From Ureaplasma canigenitalium ATCC 51252 (GTDB lineage Bacteria > Bacillota_I > Bacilli_A > Mycoplasmatales > Mycoplasmoidaceae), in contig NZ_KL544010.1 of NCBI RefSeq assembly GCF_000712165.1, forward strand, positions 62,001 through 126,000: DNA of 64,000 bases. The letters are read 5' to 3'. The notes under the pieces are model-generated. The model was not told where the DNA came from, did no database searches, and saw only the letters and a list, made by a program, of their open reading frames with translations. The position numbers and the translations under genes are program-made. Positions within the stretch are counted from its first letter, which is position 1; the number at the start of each line of letters is the position of its first letter. This document shows, in pieces, positions 1 to 10,871 of this stretch.

Positions 1-750
1 ATTCAAATTACAACGAGAAACCGAATTGCTTCGCCTTCAACTCTTGGTTATACCCCAGCAGCTACTCTAGCATTCTTTGCTAATCTGGCAATCAACAAAC
101 CAAACGTTCCGTGAACTTACTTAATTGGTTTTGGAATCGCCTTATGTATTATGGCGATTAACGGAGCAATAAATGCGAAGCGAAAAACAGAAGGTAGTGA
201 CTACCGTCCTGTCTTAGTTGGGTTTGCAATTGCTGTTGTTATCACAGCGATTGCAGCAGTTCTTGTTATTATTTTCCCGACTACTGTAGAACCAAGTGCT
301 ATTTTTTCTGGTTCTTTTTCAATCAAAGGTAATTGATACTTCCTTGCTGCATCAGGGACGATGATTATCGTAAGTGTCATTGGGCTTTTCGCAATGCTTC
401 CGCAATTAAAGATTATGCAGCGTGACTTCTTGCTAGCTAAGAGTCTTGGGATTAGAATCAATACAATTTATTGAGTTGTATCGGTTATTGCGATGATTAT
501 GACCGTTTGTTCGGTTGTTATTTCTCACCCGATTATGCTTCTTGGATTAATTATTCCTAACATTGTAAGAAGTGTCTTTAACAAACACACTCCCGGCTTT
601 GTGATTGCGATGTCAATGGTATTTGCTTTTGCCTTACTTGAAGTAAGTTTACTTTTACTTAAATTATATAAATTTGGTCCAAACTTCCTAATTTCCATCA
701 TAAGTGCGATAGTTCTAATTGCCATTTTAAAGGTAACCAAAATTAGGTAG
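1..750 (+). CDS. FecCD-family ABC permease, 5' truncated by window edge
   Basis: The reading frame is open from base 1 to the TAG at 748-750, with TGA codons read as Trp near 109, 334 and 472. The visible part begins in the conserved FecCD segment (RNRIASPSTLGYTPAAT), followed by about six hydrophobic segments and a short basic tail. FecCD proteins form the membrane channel of importers for iron-siderophore, haem or cobalamin. The next gene is a second FecCD permease 16 bp away, then a large lipoprotein, so the three look like one importer with a heterodimeric channel. The ATPase is not in view and may lie upstream. Substrate is inferred from family only. Confidence 0.85.
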
Positions 751-766
751 CGGAGGAATTTATTAT

Positions 767-1819
767 ATGAATAACATAAAAACTCCGCTATATCGCGGAA
801 TAAACTTGATTGAAAATGGAAGAATGAAAAGACTTTTTGTTCATTTCAATAAACGAATGAAACCATGGTGATGGGTCGCTTTAATCCTTTTGTGCATTTT
901 GTTTTCGTTGTTAATGACTTTCATCACGATTGGTGTTGAAAATCCGAACTATAAAGCAATATTTAAAGAAATTTCGAAAGTGATTGTCCAAGTCTTTATG
1001 ACTGGGTTCAGTATTGGGGTGAGTGGTTTTATCATTCAAAGACTTACCCGTAACCGGTTAGTTGACACCTCGACGATAGGGGTTGGTAACTTCTGCTTAA
1101 TCGGACTTGTTATCTTTGCTTTTGGTTTTAACTTTGATAGTATCGAAAACCAAGCGAGTTTCACACGAAATTTACCTTATATATTCGTCCCGTTCGCAGT
1201 CTTTATTACCATTATTCTTTATTTTTTTGGTCGTACAAGAACGAACTTTAGTCCAGCTAAGTTAATTATTTGTGGTTTGTTCGTTAACTTCATTGCGATT
1301 ACATTGTCGATTTCGCTGCAAGATCAATTAAATCGTAGTGCAGCCGAATACATCGATGAATTACTTGAAGCTCACTATGCTCATATGACCGATAATATAT
1401 GAATTTTTACTGGTGTTTTCTTTGGTGCATCGCTTATTTGGTTCTTTATTCGGTCACCTATTTATAAAATTTTTCTTTCTGATGCCGTTGTTGCTCGACA
1501 ACTGGGTATTAGAACCAAACTAGTTACTTTTGAATTAATTATCATAACAGGGATATTATCAGGAATTGCTTATACGCTCGCTGGTAATATTCTCTTCGTT
1601 GGTATCGCAGCGGCTAACATTGCTTATAACCTTTTTGGTCTACGTGTAAACCGTGCTGCTTTATTTAGTGGTTTACTGACAACGGTCTTTTTGTTGTTCA
1701 GTCAGTTCCTACTTGGAACAATTGTGGTTAAAGCGACATCGTATCCATTTAACCCACCACTTCTAACACCTTTACTTGTAGCTCCGATCTTCATCATAAT
1801 GGTCGTTGTTAAATCATAA
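767..1819 (+). CDS. FecCD-family ABC permease, second subunit
   Basis: A 350-aa polytopic membrane protein. The start ATG follows a good ribosome site (GGAGG) 9 bases upstream. A TGA at 1400-1402 is read as Trp. It has about eight to ten hydrophobic segments, and the segment RLTRNRLVDTSTIGVGNF corresponds to the (RN)R-(L/I)-x-(S/T)-P-x-x-(L/I)-G region of FecCD permeases. It probably pairs with the preceding permease in an iron or tetrapyrrole importer. The lipoprotein gene begins 14 bp after its stop behind its own AAGGAG site, so all three are probably co-transcribed. Confidence 0.85.
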
Positions 1820-1832
1820 GGAGATTTAAAAT

Positions 1833-3707
1833 ATGAAAAAAATAAAATTAAATAAGATATTAATGCTCTCTTTTGGAGCACTAGCAATTGGTGGAGCAAT
1901 TGCTTCTGTCGCTGTCGCTTGTCGTCCTAATAGTGGTAATACAGGTGGTAATTCTAAAGGTGGCCACAAGAATGATACCGGAGAGTCTAGTGGTCAAGGA
2001 AACAAAGGAGACTCTAAAAAACAAAACGATGAAGTAATTGTTGAAAAACACTTTGAGCCAGGTTCAGGAAGTACCTTCTTTCCAGGTTATAAAACAAGTG
2101 ATCTTCCAAAGGAAGTTGAAGAAAACGGATTGCCAACCCGTCGCGAGTTAAACGAACGGGAAAAAGCATTGCTTGATTTAACAACTAAACAATGACACGA
2201 AACAATTCCTGAATACACAGAAACTCTCTTAAGTAAAGGTCGTGCTAAGGATTTCTATAGACAAGTAACCGATCCAAATGGCCACAATAAGTTTGCGACA
2301 ACTAAAGACTCAGGATCAATTGACCAAATGGATATTGCATATGCCTTCGGTATCGCTCCGCACTATGCTGCAATTAAGCATACATATCAAAGTAACGGTC
2401 AAAAGAAGGTTGAATATGTTCCAGTTTACCTTCACGACTGAAAGGCTGTTGCTGATGAATCGAAGACTTGAGTTGGTAACATCAAAAATGATAAAACAAG
2501 TCAAACCGACATAACGACAAATAAAATCGGTACTATCCTTACAACGACAACTCGTCTTGGTGGATACTATGAATCCTTTACTAAACAAGACCCGAAGGTT
2601 TTTGGATGAGTAGCACAAAGTCGAAGTACTGATATTTTAAGTAAACGTCCTGCTCGTCTACTTCCTAACTGACTTTTCTGAGCGGATCAAAATGACCCAA
2701 CTCAGAAATATAAAGTTGGTAACCCACATCTAAAGAGTAAAAGTATTGAACTTGCTGGTAACCCTAATTGATATCTTGACCGCTATGAACCACTTATCAA
2801 TGCTGGTCAAATGCTTGACCAACTTTATGATGCTTCGAAGTTTGATAATATTAAGAATGCAGAAGTCGGTGGTCAAAAAGGATTTACGACATTTGAAGCT
2901 TTTGCTCGTGCTAATGTTGATATCGCTCGAAAGAATATTAGTAAATGAGCAAAGGAAAATGCTTCTAAAGTTCAAGGTAAAACATTACTTGTTGTTAATA
3001 ATGGTAATAAATCTGTCTTCCCTAATGAAATTAAGACCCAAGACCAAAAGGACTTCATTGCTAAGAACTTCTATGCTTATATTCCAACATTATTCCCAAT
3101 TATGTATGCTTCAAGTGATGATCCATACACACCAGGACTTGGTTACCAATTCCCTTTACCTAAGAAGAACCTAACATTAATTCAGCAATATGTTGATGAC
3201 TTCGGATGGTTTGGTGGAAGGGCTTTACTAAAAGGTTCTGGTGAAGCTCAATTAACTGTTGGTAAGAACATTGCTGATGCTTTTGAAAGCGGAGTTGATG
3301 TTGTTACTTTCGTATATGACCCGAGTAAGGTCGAAGGTTTTGATGGTTCAAAAGCTTCGCTTCTTAATTTTGAAAAGACCATTACTGACTTTATTAATAG
3401 TATTGGTGATAAGAAAAACGATTACAATCTAACGAAGATGTTAAAAGAAAATCCTAAGGTGGGTAAAAACTTCTTTATTAGTAGTAAAGACGAATTCTAT
3501 GATGCTGGTCTTGCCTTCGTTGGAACTACTTCAAGTGTTGTTAATATAGCAAATAAAATTGTTAACCAAAACCTAGATGCACCTAAGGTAGAAACAGGTG
3601 CTTACTTCTTTAACATGAAAGATCGTGGAAGTAAACATATCGAAGGAAAACATGCTCGTGATGATGCAAGTTATGAAGCTCTTAAAAATTCAAAATCAAA
3701 AAAATAG
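1833..3707 (+). CDS. Large substrate-binding lipoprotein of the FecCD importer
   Basis: A 624-aa lipoprotein with an N-terminal signal (lysines, then a hydrophobic core) ending in a mycoplasma-type lipobox SVAVAC, with Cys30 as the predicted lipidated residue. A Gly/Asn/Ser/Lys-rich linker follows. Many Trp codons are TGA (for example near 2193, 2439, 2467, 2608, 2671, 2680, 2769, 2946), so the frame is intact in the mollicute code. Position directly after two FecCD permeases makes it the likely extracytoplasmic binding protein. It is much longer than a typical bacterial iron-binding protein (about 300-350 aa) but such large binding lipoproteins occur in mycoplasmas. The ligand cannot be read from the sequence. 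Confidence 0.75.
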
Positions 3708-3730
3708 TTATAGAGTTAATGTGTGAGAAG

Positions 3731-3759
3731 GAAAAAGTGCTCCTAGGGCACTTTTTTTC
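3731..3759 (+). terminator. Intrinsic terminator of the FecCD operon
   Basis: Inverted repeat AAAGTGC ... GCACTTT with a short loop, followed by a run of T. It ends the importer operon. Confidence 0.8.
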
Positions 3760-3780
3760 TTTCGTTACTTATTATTCGGT

Positions 3781-3786
3781 TATACT
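3781..3786 (+). promoter_or_regulatory. -10 box (TATACT) very close to the next start codon
   Basis: TATACT lies 6 bases before the ATG at 3793. If used, transcription would start at or next to the ATG, giving a leaderless or nearly leaderless mRNA. No ribosome site precedes this gene. No convincing -35 box is seen. Confidence 0.45.
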
Positions 3787-3792
3787 TTATTA

Positions 3793-4311
3793 ATGACTAT
3801 GAAAAAACGAATTACATTAAAAAGAGTCCTATCAATAATTGGACTTTCTTCCCTGATCATTATTCCAGTTACCCTAGCAAGTTGTGTAAGAAAAAAAACA
3901 CAGATTGATGCAAGTAAATACACATTATTCAAGCATACTGAACAAAACGGTAAAATTATAACTACTTCTTATATTGTTCGTTTCTTTGTTAAAAAGAGCG
4001 ATGTATCTAGTTTAAATGACCTAAAAAAGCTAACATATCGTTTACAATATGATTCACACATTCCTATTCTGAATAATCAGGTTAGTCCTGTAAATACTGG
4101 TATGTTTGACGAATTTTACTTCTTTGATTTACACCTTCCACAACTGCATGTCAATGAGAAAATTCTCTTTGTTCCTTCAAACATCCTTACTTCATTTACC
4201 CTATTAATTACGAAACCAACAAAGGCTGAACCAAACCTTATCGACCAGACAGAAGTTGTTGAAAAAGCAACAGAATATATGCATCCCGAGTTGCTAAAAA
4301 AGAAGAGCTAG
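3793..4311 (+). CDS. Small lipoprotein, function unknown
   Basis: A 172-aa lipoprotein. Two in-frame ATGs exist, 3793 and 3799; the second gives MKKRITLK, typical of mycoplasma signal peptides. The signal ends in lipobox LASC, with the cysteine at residue 31 (or 29 from the second ATG). The mature part has no recognisable domain and no Trp codon. It is separated from the importer operon by a terminator and has its own -10 box, so it is probably expressed alone. It converges on the minus-strand operon that follows. Unrecognised beyond being a surface lipoprotein. Confidence 0.75.
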   Translation: MTMKKRITLKRVLSIIGLSSLIIIPVTLASCVRKKTQIDASKYTLFKHTEQNGKIITTSYIVRFFVKKSDVSSLNDLKKLTYRLQYDSHIPILNNQVSPVNTGMFDEFYFFDLHLPQLHVNEKILFVPSNILTSFTLLITKPTKAEPNLIDQTEVVEKATEYMHPELLKKKS

Positions 4312-4326
4312 AAGCCCTTCTTTTTG

Positions 4327-5124
4327 TTACTCAAGTTCGTTGTACATTTTACCTATGATGTTTATAATTTTCTTTTCTTCCTTAGTGTAGTTTTTCTGCT
4401 CAATATGCATACATTCATTAATGTATTTAATAATTGCATTTGTGACATTAGAAACATCATATGCTGTATCAAAAGGAAAAAAGTAAGTATAGTAGAGATA
4501 TAACAATTCTTTCGATAGATTAAGAAATGATGGATTTTGGTGAAAATGGTTATCAAGTTGTTCGTTAATTTGATAAATCTTGGGGTCGGTAATGATATTA
4601 ACATTATCAGTTCCACCACGATTATATTTAGCAATTTCAATCTTCATTGATTGTTCTAAATATTGGTTATAAAGTTGGAGATCAAAAACAAGGTTATTAG
4701 TCGCAATAAGTTCAACGACATGCATCTTATCCTGCATTCCTACTTTTTTTGATTTGAGAATCATATTAAGAAAAGCGAAGTCAACATCATTTAGTTCATT
4801 AATATATTTAACGATGAAAAGATCAAGCATTGAACCGTTAACTATGTGTTTATCCTGGTTAAATATCTTTATGTAATAATCTTCCTTTTTTAAATTAGAT
4901 TCATTTTCATCGATTGTATTAAGTTCAATTTCTTTAATTATTTCTTTGTCAAAATTTTTAAAATCTTCCAAAGTCGCTAAATCGATTAAAGGGTTTGTAA
5001 ATTCATTCTCAAGAAGGAGATGAGCAAGACCATAGTCCTTACGACTAAAGGCTTTTTCCGCTTCCTTTTTTACATCATTAAAATACTTCTTGATCTGTGT
5101 TTTGATTTTTTCTTCGTTTTTCAT
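4327..5124 (-). CDS. DUF3196-like conserved mycoplasma protein
   Basis: A 265-aa soluble, acidic, helix-rich protein without signal or membrane segment. The N-terminal pattern (MKNEEKIKTQIKKYF, then RKDYGLAHLLLENEFTNP) resembles the mollicute family DUF3196, whose role is unknown; this assignment is from memory of the family and is moderate. The gene overlaps the 3' end of the upstream DUF402 gene by 47 bp, which implies translational coupling. It ends only 15 bp from the convergent lipoprotein stop. Confidence 0.7.
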   Translation of the reverse strand: MKNEEKIKTQIKKYFNDVKKEAEKAFSRKDYGLAHLLLENEFTNPLIDLATLEDFKNFDKEIIKEIELNTIDENESNLKKEDYYIKIFNQDKHIVNGSMLDLFIVKYINELNDVDFAFLNMILKSKKVGMQDKMHVVELIATNNLVFDLQLYNQYLEQSMKIEIAKYNRGGTDNVNIITDPKIYQINEQLDNHFHQNPSFLNLSKELLYLYYTYFFPFDTAYDVSNVTNAIIKYINECMHIEQKNYTKEEKKIINIIGKMYNELE

Positions 5125-5839
5125 TTTTTCTTCGGTTTTCTTTTAGATGATGATTCGTTTTAAAATTAGCTTTGACATTTTGCTTTATCGTTGGCTTTGA
5201 AACTTGTTTCTGAACCGGTTCCGGACTACCATATTTCATGTGTAGTTCAAGGAGATTTTCTTTATTAATTAAAGGGGAGAATAAATTATTTTTAAAGCAA
5301 TGGATAATCTTTTTTTCAGTTAAAATTATTTTTTTAATTAAGGCATCTTCGTAGTTGTACTTACGAGCATTTTCAATAAATTCATTAATATCAATTTCGT
5401 TTCAATTACCATCAACCGACATTGTAAAGTCCAGGTCAAAGTCAATATATTTAATAGCACCTTCCTCATATATAAAAGGAGATGCTACATTAATGTAAAG
5501 TTTAATGCCATTATTTTCAATCGTTGCGATGATATTGAATCATTCATCCTTAAAAAAATATCAATAAGTCAATTTTTTGTTATATGAAGGGAATGATCTT
5601 ACTGATTTTTCTTCACTGGAGATGACATAAGCATTGGTTGAACAAAGAATGAACATATCATCCTTCTTAAAAACAACCTTCGGGTTTGATCAAGATCGAT
5701 AAAGTCATCCGTTATATTTATAAGCATGAACCATCACTTGGTCATCTTCTTTTAAATTGTCGAGATTCTGGATTTTCGTTAAATCAGGATTGGTGTGTTT
5801 ATAGTACCTTAACTGTTCGTATGGGATGTTTTTTTTCAT
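5078..5839 (-). CDS. DUF402 family protein (predicted nucleotide phosphatase-like)
   Basis: A 253-aa protein recovered only when several TGA codons are read as Trp. The core matches DUF402: a segment ending WSNPKVVFKKDDMF, then NAYVISSEEKS, WYFFKDEWFNIIATI, and the acidic signature YIDFDLDFTMS. Some DUF402 members hydrolyse nucleoside tri- and diphosphates, and related domains bind RNA, so a nucleotide or RNA function is plausible but not shown. The last 50 residues form a Lys/Asn/His-rich basic tail that is not part of the domain. The last 47 bp overlap the next gene. Confidence 0.8.
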
Positions 5840-5941
5840 ATATTATGTAATGTAATTGAATTATTTTACTATTTTTTCCTAGTAATTTAATTATAAAAAA
5901 TTAAAAAAACTATCCACTGAAATTGTCTTATTTTAACTAAA

Positions 5942-6988
5942 TTACTCATTTTTGTTAGTACCAAAAATGATTTCGATCTCTTTCTTCAGAAAGTCAAGTA
6001 ATGCTTTGATTTTACTGTAGTTCATTCTAGTTGGACCAACGATAGCGATTTGTTTGTTAATTGTCGGTAACTTAATTGTTGTACTTGCTATTGCAAGATT
6101 TTCGCTCCCAATCTCGCTGCCGTATGTTATTGTAGTCTTACCAGTTAACTTTTTTTCAAGAGCAATTTGTTCTCAAATTGAAGTATTTTCAAGTAAATTT
6201 AAGAGCTCAGTTAATTTATCTTGGTCGCGGAATTCATTATGCTTAACAAGATACTTTACACCAACTGTTTGTACATTGTTTTTGCGCTCTTCATAATAAG
6301 AGAAAATTTTATTAACAATTTCGCTCATGAAATATTCATATTGGTAAATTTTATTTTTGATTAAGTCTTTTATTAAATCAAGTTTCTTAATAACTTCCTT
6401 TAATGGAGTGTCAATAAGACGCTCATCAAGAACATTGATGCAAGTAACTAAATCGTTAAATTTAATTTTAGGATCAAGAGTGATCAGATGTTGTATCACT
6501 CGATTTGATGAGCTAACAATAATAATAAGAGCGGAAAGCGGTCCGGTCTGAATTAAATCAATTCTTTTTAAAAGTTCATTGCTACCGTCTTCGGTAATGA
6601 CAGCCGGAAGACTTGTTGTTTCATTAATTAATTGAAGAGATAGGTTAATAATTTCATCAATGCTTTTTCTTCGGTCATGAAGGATTCTTGTAAGTCGCTC
6701 CTTAACACTTATTTCAATTGGAACACTTAGTTTCTGTAGGTTATAAATTTGGTAACCAAGAATTGATGGAACTCGTCCAGCACTTGTATGTGGTTTTTCG
6801 ATGAGGTTCATTTTCTCAAGGAAAGCCATTTCGTTTCTAATTGTTGCTGTTGAAAGGTTAGTAAAGTACTTTTGGACAAGGAGAAGGGATGAAATTGGTG
6901 TTGCTGTTTCTGTGTATTCATTAACAATGGCATTAAGAATAGCGAGTTGTCTTGCAGAAAGTTCTTTCATTAAGTTGTTTAGTTCCAT
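5942..6988 (-). CDS. hrcA: Heat-inducible transcription repressor HrcA
   Basis: A 348-aa repressor that binds CIRCE operators. The N-terminal winged-helix region ([54 protein letters not shown]) is typical of HrcA, and the C-terminus has the conserved [11 protein letters not shown] segment, reached by reading the TGA at 6171-6173 as Trp. It follows a two-TM protein gene after a 9-bp gap, so it is not transcribed from a promoter of its own in the gap. A matching CIRCE element lies before clpB at 23767-23793. No CIRCE was seen near hrcA itself, so it is not obviously autoregulated. Confidence 0.95.
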
Positions 6989-6997
6989 AAAAGCTTC

Positions 6998-7690
6998 CTA
7001 TTTCATTAGTGAATAAAGATCATCGTAAATTTCTTTTGCTAAATTTTTAAGAAAAAGACCATAACGATCTAGGTAGTCCTCGATGAGAAATTTACTTATC
7101 CCATCGAAAAATTTCATCTTAATTCTTGGAATTAAAGTGATGTTTTGTTCTTTGTTCAGTCTCTTAATCTCCTTACCATCTTCGTTTAAGAGTAATACAC
7201 TATGCTGTGTATACTTCAAGGTTAAAGATTCTTTTTGGTAAAGAAGTTTAAAGAGTACCGATTCATCATTTTTAATGATTTCTTTATTGATTATTTGCAA
7301 ACTTTTTGAATAATTAGAAATCATTCTCAAATATTTAAAGGAAACTATGTCTTTTTCAACATTGATTCGACATCGCTTTAAGTAATTATTGTTTTTGACG
7401 GTATAAATAATTAACGGAAGGACAAAAAGGAGAAAGATAAAAACTCCAAGGACAATCATAATAGTTGAAGGATAAGTTTCTTTGTCAATTAATTTTACAT
7501 TTCAATAAATCCCCCCACCAAAAAGTGCAAAACCACATAGCACAAAAACAATAATCGCAATGTTCATATATAAAATGTTTTGTTCTATTTTAGTTTTGAC
7601 ATCATCTTCATAAAATTCTTCGTAAAGTTTACTGTTGATTTTTTCTGAATGAAGGTATCCTTTTAGTTCGTCATAGATATTGATTTGCAT
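6998..7690 (-). CDS. Two-TM membrane protein upstream of hrcA
   Basis: A 230-aa protein of unknown function, continuous when the TGA at 7499-7501 is read as Trp. Residues 1-40 are acidic and soluble, followed by two hydrophobic segments (about residues 42-62 and 78-100) separated by a short charged loop. The remaining 130 residues are predicted to be cytoplasmic. It is the first gene of a unit with hrcA. I do not recognise the family; gene context alone does not justify linking it to heat shock. Confidence 0.75.
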
Positions 7691-7747
7691 ACTACCTTTT
7701 TTGTTAAACTTTTACTAATATATATTAGAGTTAATTATAAATTGAAT

Positions 7748-8587
7748 ATGCCATTTATTAAAAAATATAATGTTGATTTTTACCTTGATGATAATCAGAT
7801 TGTATTAAAGGATAGTTACAAACAACACTTTAATCCACCAAAGATTACCGGGAGTCGTCTGGGGGGGATTTTAAATGTTGGAGATTTTTCATCAGATGTC
7901 CGAACTTGATGTGCGATGACCCGTATTTACAAAGAAGAGTTTGATCCAATTTATAGTCAAGCTGGTACCATTATTGAACCAAAAATTAAGGAGTTTGTTG
8001 AACAAGCGACCGGGGTTAAATATATCCAGTATGACCCACCATCAATTAATTATGACATCTTTAAATCGAACGATATTTTTGGTGGTATTCCTGATGGTGA
8101 ACCAATTAATGATCAAGGTGAAGTTGACTATAATGTAGGTCCGATGCTTGAAATTAAAACTTCAAGCATTGATAAGTTTATGCATAAACAAATCGATTAT
8201 GTTTTTTATCTACAGAAAGACGAAAAAGGTTATCCCTTGATCAAGGAAAAGGGTAAAAAAAGAGATTCTTGATTTAATACCGATGGAAGTCTTGTTGTCT
8301 CGAAGGACTATCAACTGCAACTTGCCTTGTATTGTTATCTAAGAAACATTACCAAGGGTATTTTTGCTGTTGCATTCCTTACTGTTGATGATTATATGCA
8401 TCCTGAACAATTTGATCCTTCAAAAAGAGAAATTGTGATTGCTAATTTTACACTTAATCGTTCTTTATTTGAAGAACAAGTTATCAAGTATGCTGAAAAA
8501 TGGTATAAGGATTACATCATAACCGGTCGAAGCCCGAAATTAAGTGAAGCTGATAAAGAATGGTTTAATACATGGATAAACAAATAG
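7748..8587 (+). CDS. YqaJ-like PD-(D/E)XK nuclease
   Basis: A 279-aa protein with the layout of YqaJ/lambda-exonuclease-type nucleases: ITGSRLGGIL near the N-terminus, then GTIIEPKI (Glu on helix), GGIPDGEP (catalytic Asp) and LEIKTSS (Glu-x-Lys). Trp codons at 7907 and 8270 are TGA. It resembles the family annotated in mycoplasmas as putative nuclease (MAGa7180-type), named from memory. The ATG at 7748 is preferred to the in-frame ATG at 7685 because the earlier one would overlap the divergent gene. No ribosome site is seen. It overlaps thiI by 16 bp. Phage relatives act in recombination; the role here is unknown. Confidence 0.8.
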
Positions 8588-9795
8588 TAGATTGTCAAAA
8601 GATTCTATATCTTAAGTTTGGTGAACTTTGTTTAAAAGGAAAAAACAGGAAGGAATTTTCGAATAAGTTAATTTCAAATATAAAGCGAGCACTAAGCGAT
8701 TTTAATAACATCGAATATCATTTTCGTCTTGATTCAACCATCTTAACAAATATTGACCAGGATGATTTTGAAGCAGTGTTAGACATTGTTAAACAAATTT
8801 TTGGAATTGTTAAAATCGTTATCGGTTATCAAATTAGTAAGGATGTACCGAGTATTTTTCAAGCATCATCTGACTTCGTTAACCGTTTTAAAAATGAAGC
8901 AGGCAAAGAAAAAATTACATTTAAGGTTGAGGTAAAAAGAACTGATAAGACCTTTGTGCATCCGTCAAATGAATTTAAAGTGATGATTGCTTCGCATCTT
9001 CTTTCGAATCATCCATATTTGTCCGTTGATGTCCTTAATCCAGATCTTCTTCTTAAAGTTGAAATTAAAAATGATTACGCGATTATCTTTAATGTAAAAA
9101 TCGATGGTGCATCAGGTTTACCGGTTGGTTCAAACGGTCATTGTCTCTCTTTACTCAGTGGTGGAATTGATTCACCGGTTGCGAGTAAACTTGCGATGAA
9201 GCGAGGATTGTCCATTGACTTCATTACTTTTATTACTCCGCCGCACACAAGTGAACTTGCTTTAAATAAGGTCATTGAACTTGCTAAAAAAGTTGTCATT
9301 CAAAATCGTTTATGTAATGCTTCGCTTTATGTTGTTAACTTTACGAAAATCCTTGATGAGCTAACTCATATAGAAAATGAGTCGTACAAAATTACTTTAA
9401 TGCGTCGATGCTTTTTCCGCATCGCTGAACGTCTTGCTAAAAGAGTAGGGGCACATTGTCTTGTAACAGGTGAAGCTATTGGTCAAGTTGCTTCACAAAC
9501 AATAGAGAGCTTATCGACCATCGAAGAGGTTTTAACTGATCTCATTGTCATTCGGCCATTAATCGCTTTTGATAAAAAAGAAATTATCGATTTAGCAATT
9601 AAATACGACACTTATGCGACAAGTATATTACCATATGATGACTCATGTAGTTTGTTTGCACCTAAAAACCCAGCAACAAAGCCAAAAAAAGAAAAAGCAA
9701 GAGCTTACGAGAGTAAACTTTTAATGTTAGAGACTTTAATTGATCACACATTAAAAAAAGAGATTACTAAGGTAAAGTTAAATGAAAAAAGATAA
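8572..9795 (+). CDS. thiI: tRNA 4-thiouridine synthase ThiI
   Basis: A 407-aa enzyme that thiolates U8 of tRNA using sulphur carried from a cysteine desulfurase. The order is NFLD/THUMP region (residues 1-170) and PP-loop ATPase (SLLSGGIDSPVASK near residue 195) followed by the DDSCSLFAP segment near residue 360. There is no C-terminal rhodanese domain, as in Gram-positive short forms. Its start overlaps the nuclease gene by 16 bp and its end overlaps the DHH gene by 14 bp, so the three are translationally coupled. Confidence 0.95.
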   Translation: MDKQIVDCQKILYLKFGELCLKGKNRKEFSNKLISNIKRALSDFNNIEYHFRLDSTILTNIDQDDFEAVLDIVKQIFGIVKIVIGYQISKDVPSIFQASSDFVNRFKNEAGKEKITFKVEVKRTDKTFVHPSNEFKVMIASHLLSNHPYLSVDVLNPDLLLKVEIKNDYAIIFNVKIDGASGLPVGSNGHCLSLLSGGIDSPVASKLAMKRGLSIDFITFITPPHTSELALNKVIELAKKVVIQNRLCNASLYVVNFTKILDELTHIENESYKITLMRRCFFRIAERLAKRVGAHCLVTGEAIGQVASQTIESLSTIEEVLTDLIVIRPLIAFDKKEIIDLAIKYDTYATSILPYDDSCSLFAPKNPATKPKKEKARAYESKLLMLETLIDHTLKKEITKVKLNEKR

Positions 9796-10741
9796 TTTGT
9801 TAGATATGATTCTACAAGCAACTGAGGGTTTTTATAAAATTTCAATTTTTGTCCATATCAATCCTGATCATGATGCATTAGGTGCTGCTTTTTTTCTAGC
9901 AAGATTCATTAAGTTAAACACTCATCTTTCACAAGTTAAAATCGTTGGAATGGATGAATTAAACGATAGCGATTATAAAAACTTTTTCCACTTTAATGAT
10001 GAGAAGGTAACGGAAGAATTTGTAACAGATAGTCTTGCTCTTATTGTTGATACCGCAAACGAGGAAAGAGTTCATACCGGTCTTCATACATATGCTAAAA
10101 AATCAATACTAGTCGACCACCATGTTCCGTGTGAGCAATACACTACGGAACGGTTTATTGATGAATCATCGATTGCTACTTGTGAGATGCTTGGAATAGC
10201 TCTAATGAATAGCTCATTCAATTTTGATGTTAAGTGTCTTGAATATCTTTTTGTTGGGACAACTACTGACAGTAACCGTTTTTTTTATGACAAAGTGACT
10301 GAAAAAACCCATGGGTTTGCCGGTTGATGCATCACACAAGGTCTTGATCACACTAAACTTTATTTAAAACTTTACCAAAGAAATATTAGCGAAGTGAAAA
10401 TTGATGCTTATCTTATCAACCAAATTCATGTAGAAGACGGTGTTGGTTATATAGTTGTTGATGAAGAAACAAAAAAGAAGTACCCTGATGTGTCAAATTG
10501 ATCCGATAAGGTTTACTTAATGAATAACATTAATGAAATTAAAGTATGATTTGTCACATATTTTGATGATACCAAGGGAATGTATAAAGCTAGTCTTAGA
10601 AGTAGTAAGTACAATGTCCGAAATGTTGCTAAATATTTTAATGGTGGGGGTCACGATTTAGCTTCTGGATGCACTCTAAAATCACTTGATGAAGTTGCTG
10701 TGTTAATTAATCTACTGAAACAACAGATAAGAGAAGAATAA
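9782..10741 (+). CDS. DHH/DHHA1 phosphoesterase (NrnA-like), first copy
   Basis: A 319-aa protein with the DHH-family motifs: HINPDHDALGAAFF near the N-terminus, DTANEERV, the DHH triad in VDHHVPCE, GTTTDSNRF, and the C-terminal DHHA1 substrate motif FNGGGHDLASG. TGA-Trp codons occur near 10324, 10498 and 10546. Members degrade short oligoribonucleotides (nanoRNA) or 3'-phosphoadenosine 5'-phosphate, and mollicutes often carry several copies. A paralogue lies at 33895-34839. The substrate of each copy cannot be told from sequence. Confidence 0.88.
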
Positions 10742-10784
10742 TATTTTAAAGAAGTCCTGGACTTCTTTAAATAAATTAAGATAA

Positions 10785-10830
10785 GAAAAAAGTAGGAGAG
10801 AGTAGTTAATTTTTCTCTCCTACTTTTTTA
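10785..10830. terminator. Strong bidirectional terminator
   Basis: An 11-bp perfect stem (AGTAGGAGAGA / TCTCTCCTACT) flanked by A6 on one side and T6 on the other, so it can end transcription from both the DHH gene (plus) and the IS3-like gene (minus). A second hairpin without a T run (TTTAAAGAAGT / ACTTCTTTAAA) lies at about 10746-10771. Confidence 0.85.
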
Positions 10831-10871
10831 TCCTTAAATTTGTTAATTAAATCGTTTATTTAAAGATTCTT

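Noticed and set aside
5078-5124. Suspected frameshift joining the DUF402 and DUF3196-like genes
   Set aside because: Careful framing shows two complete genes with a 47-bp overlap, each with its own start and stop.
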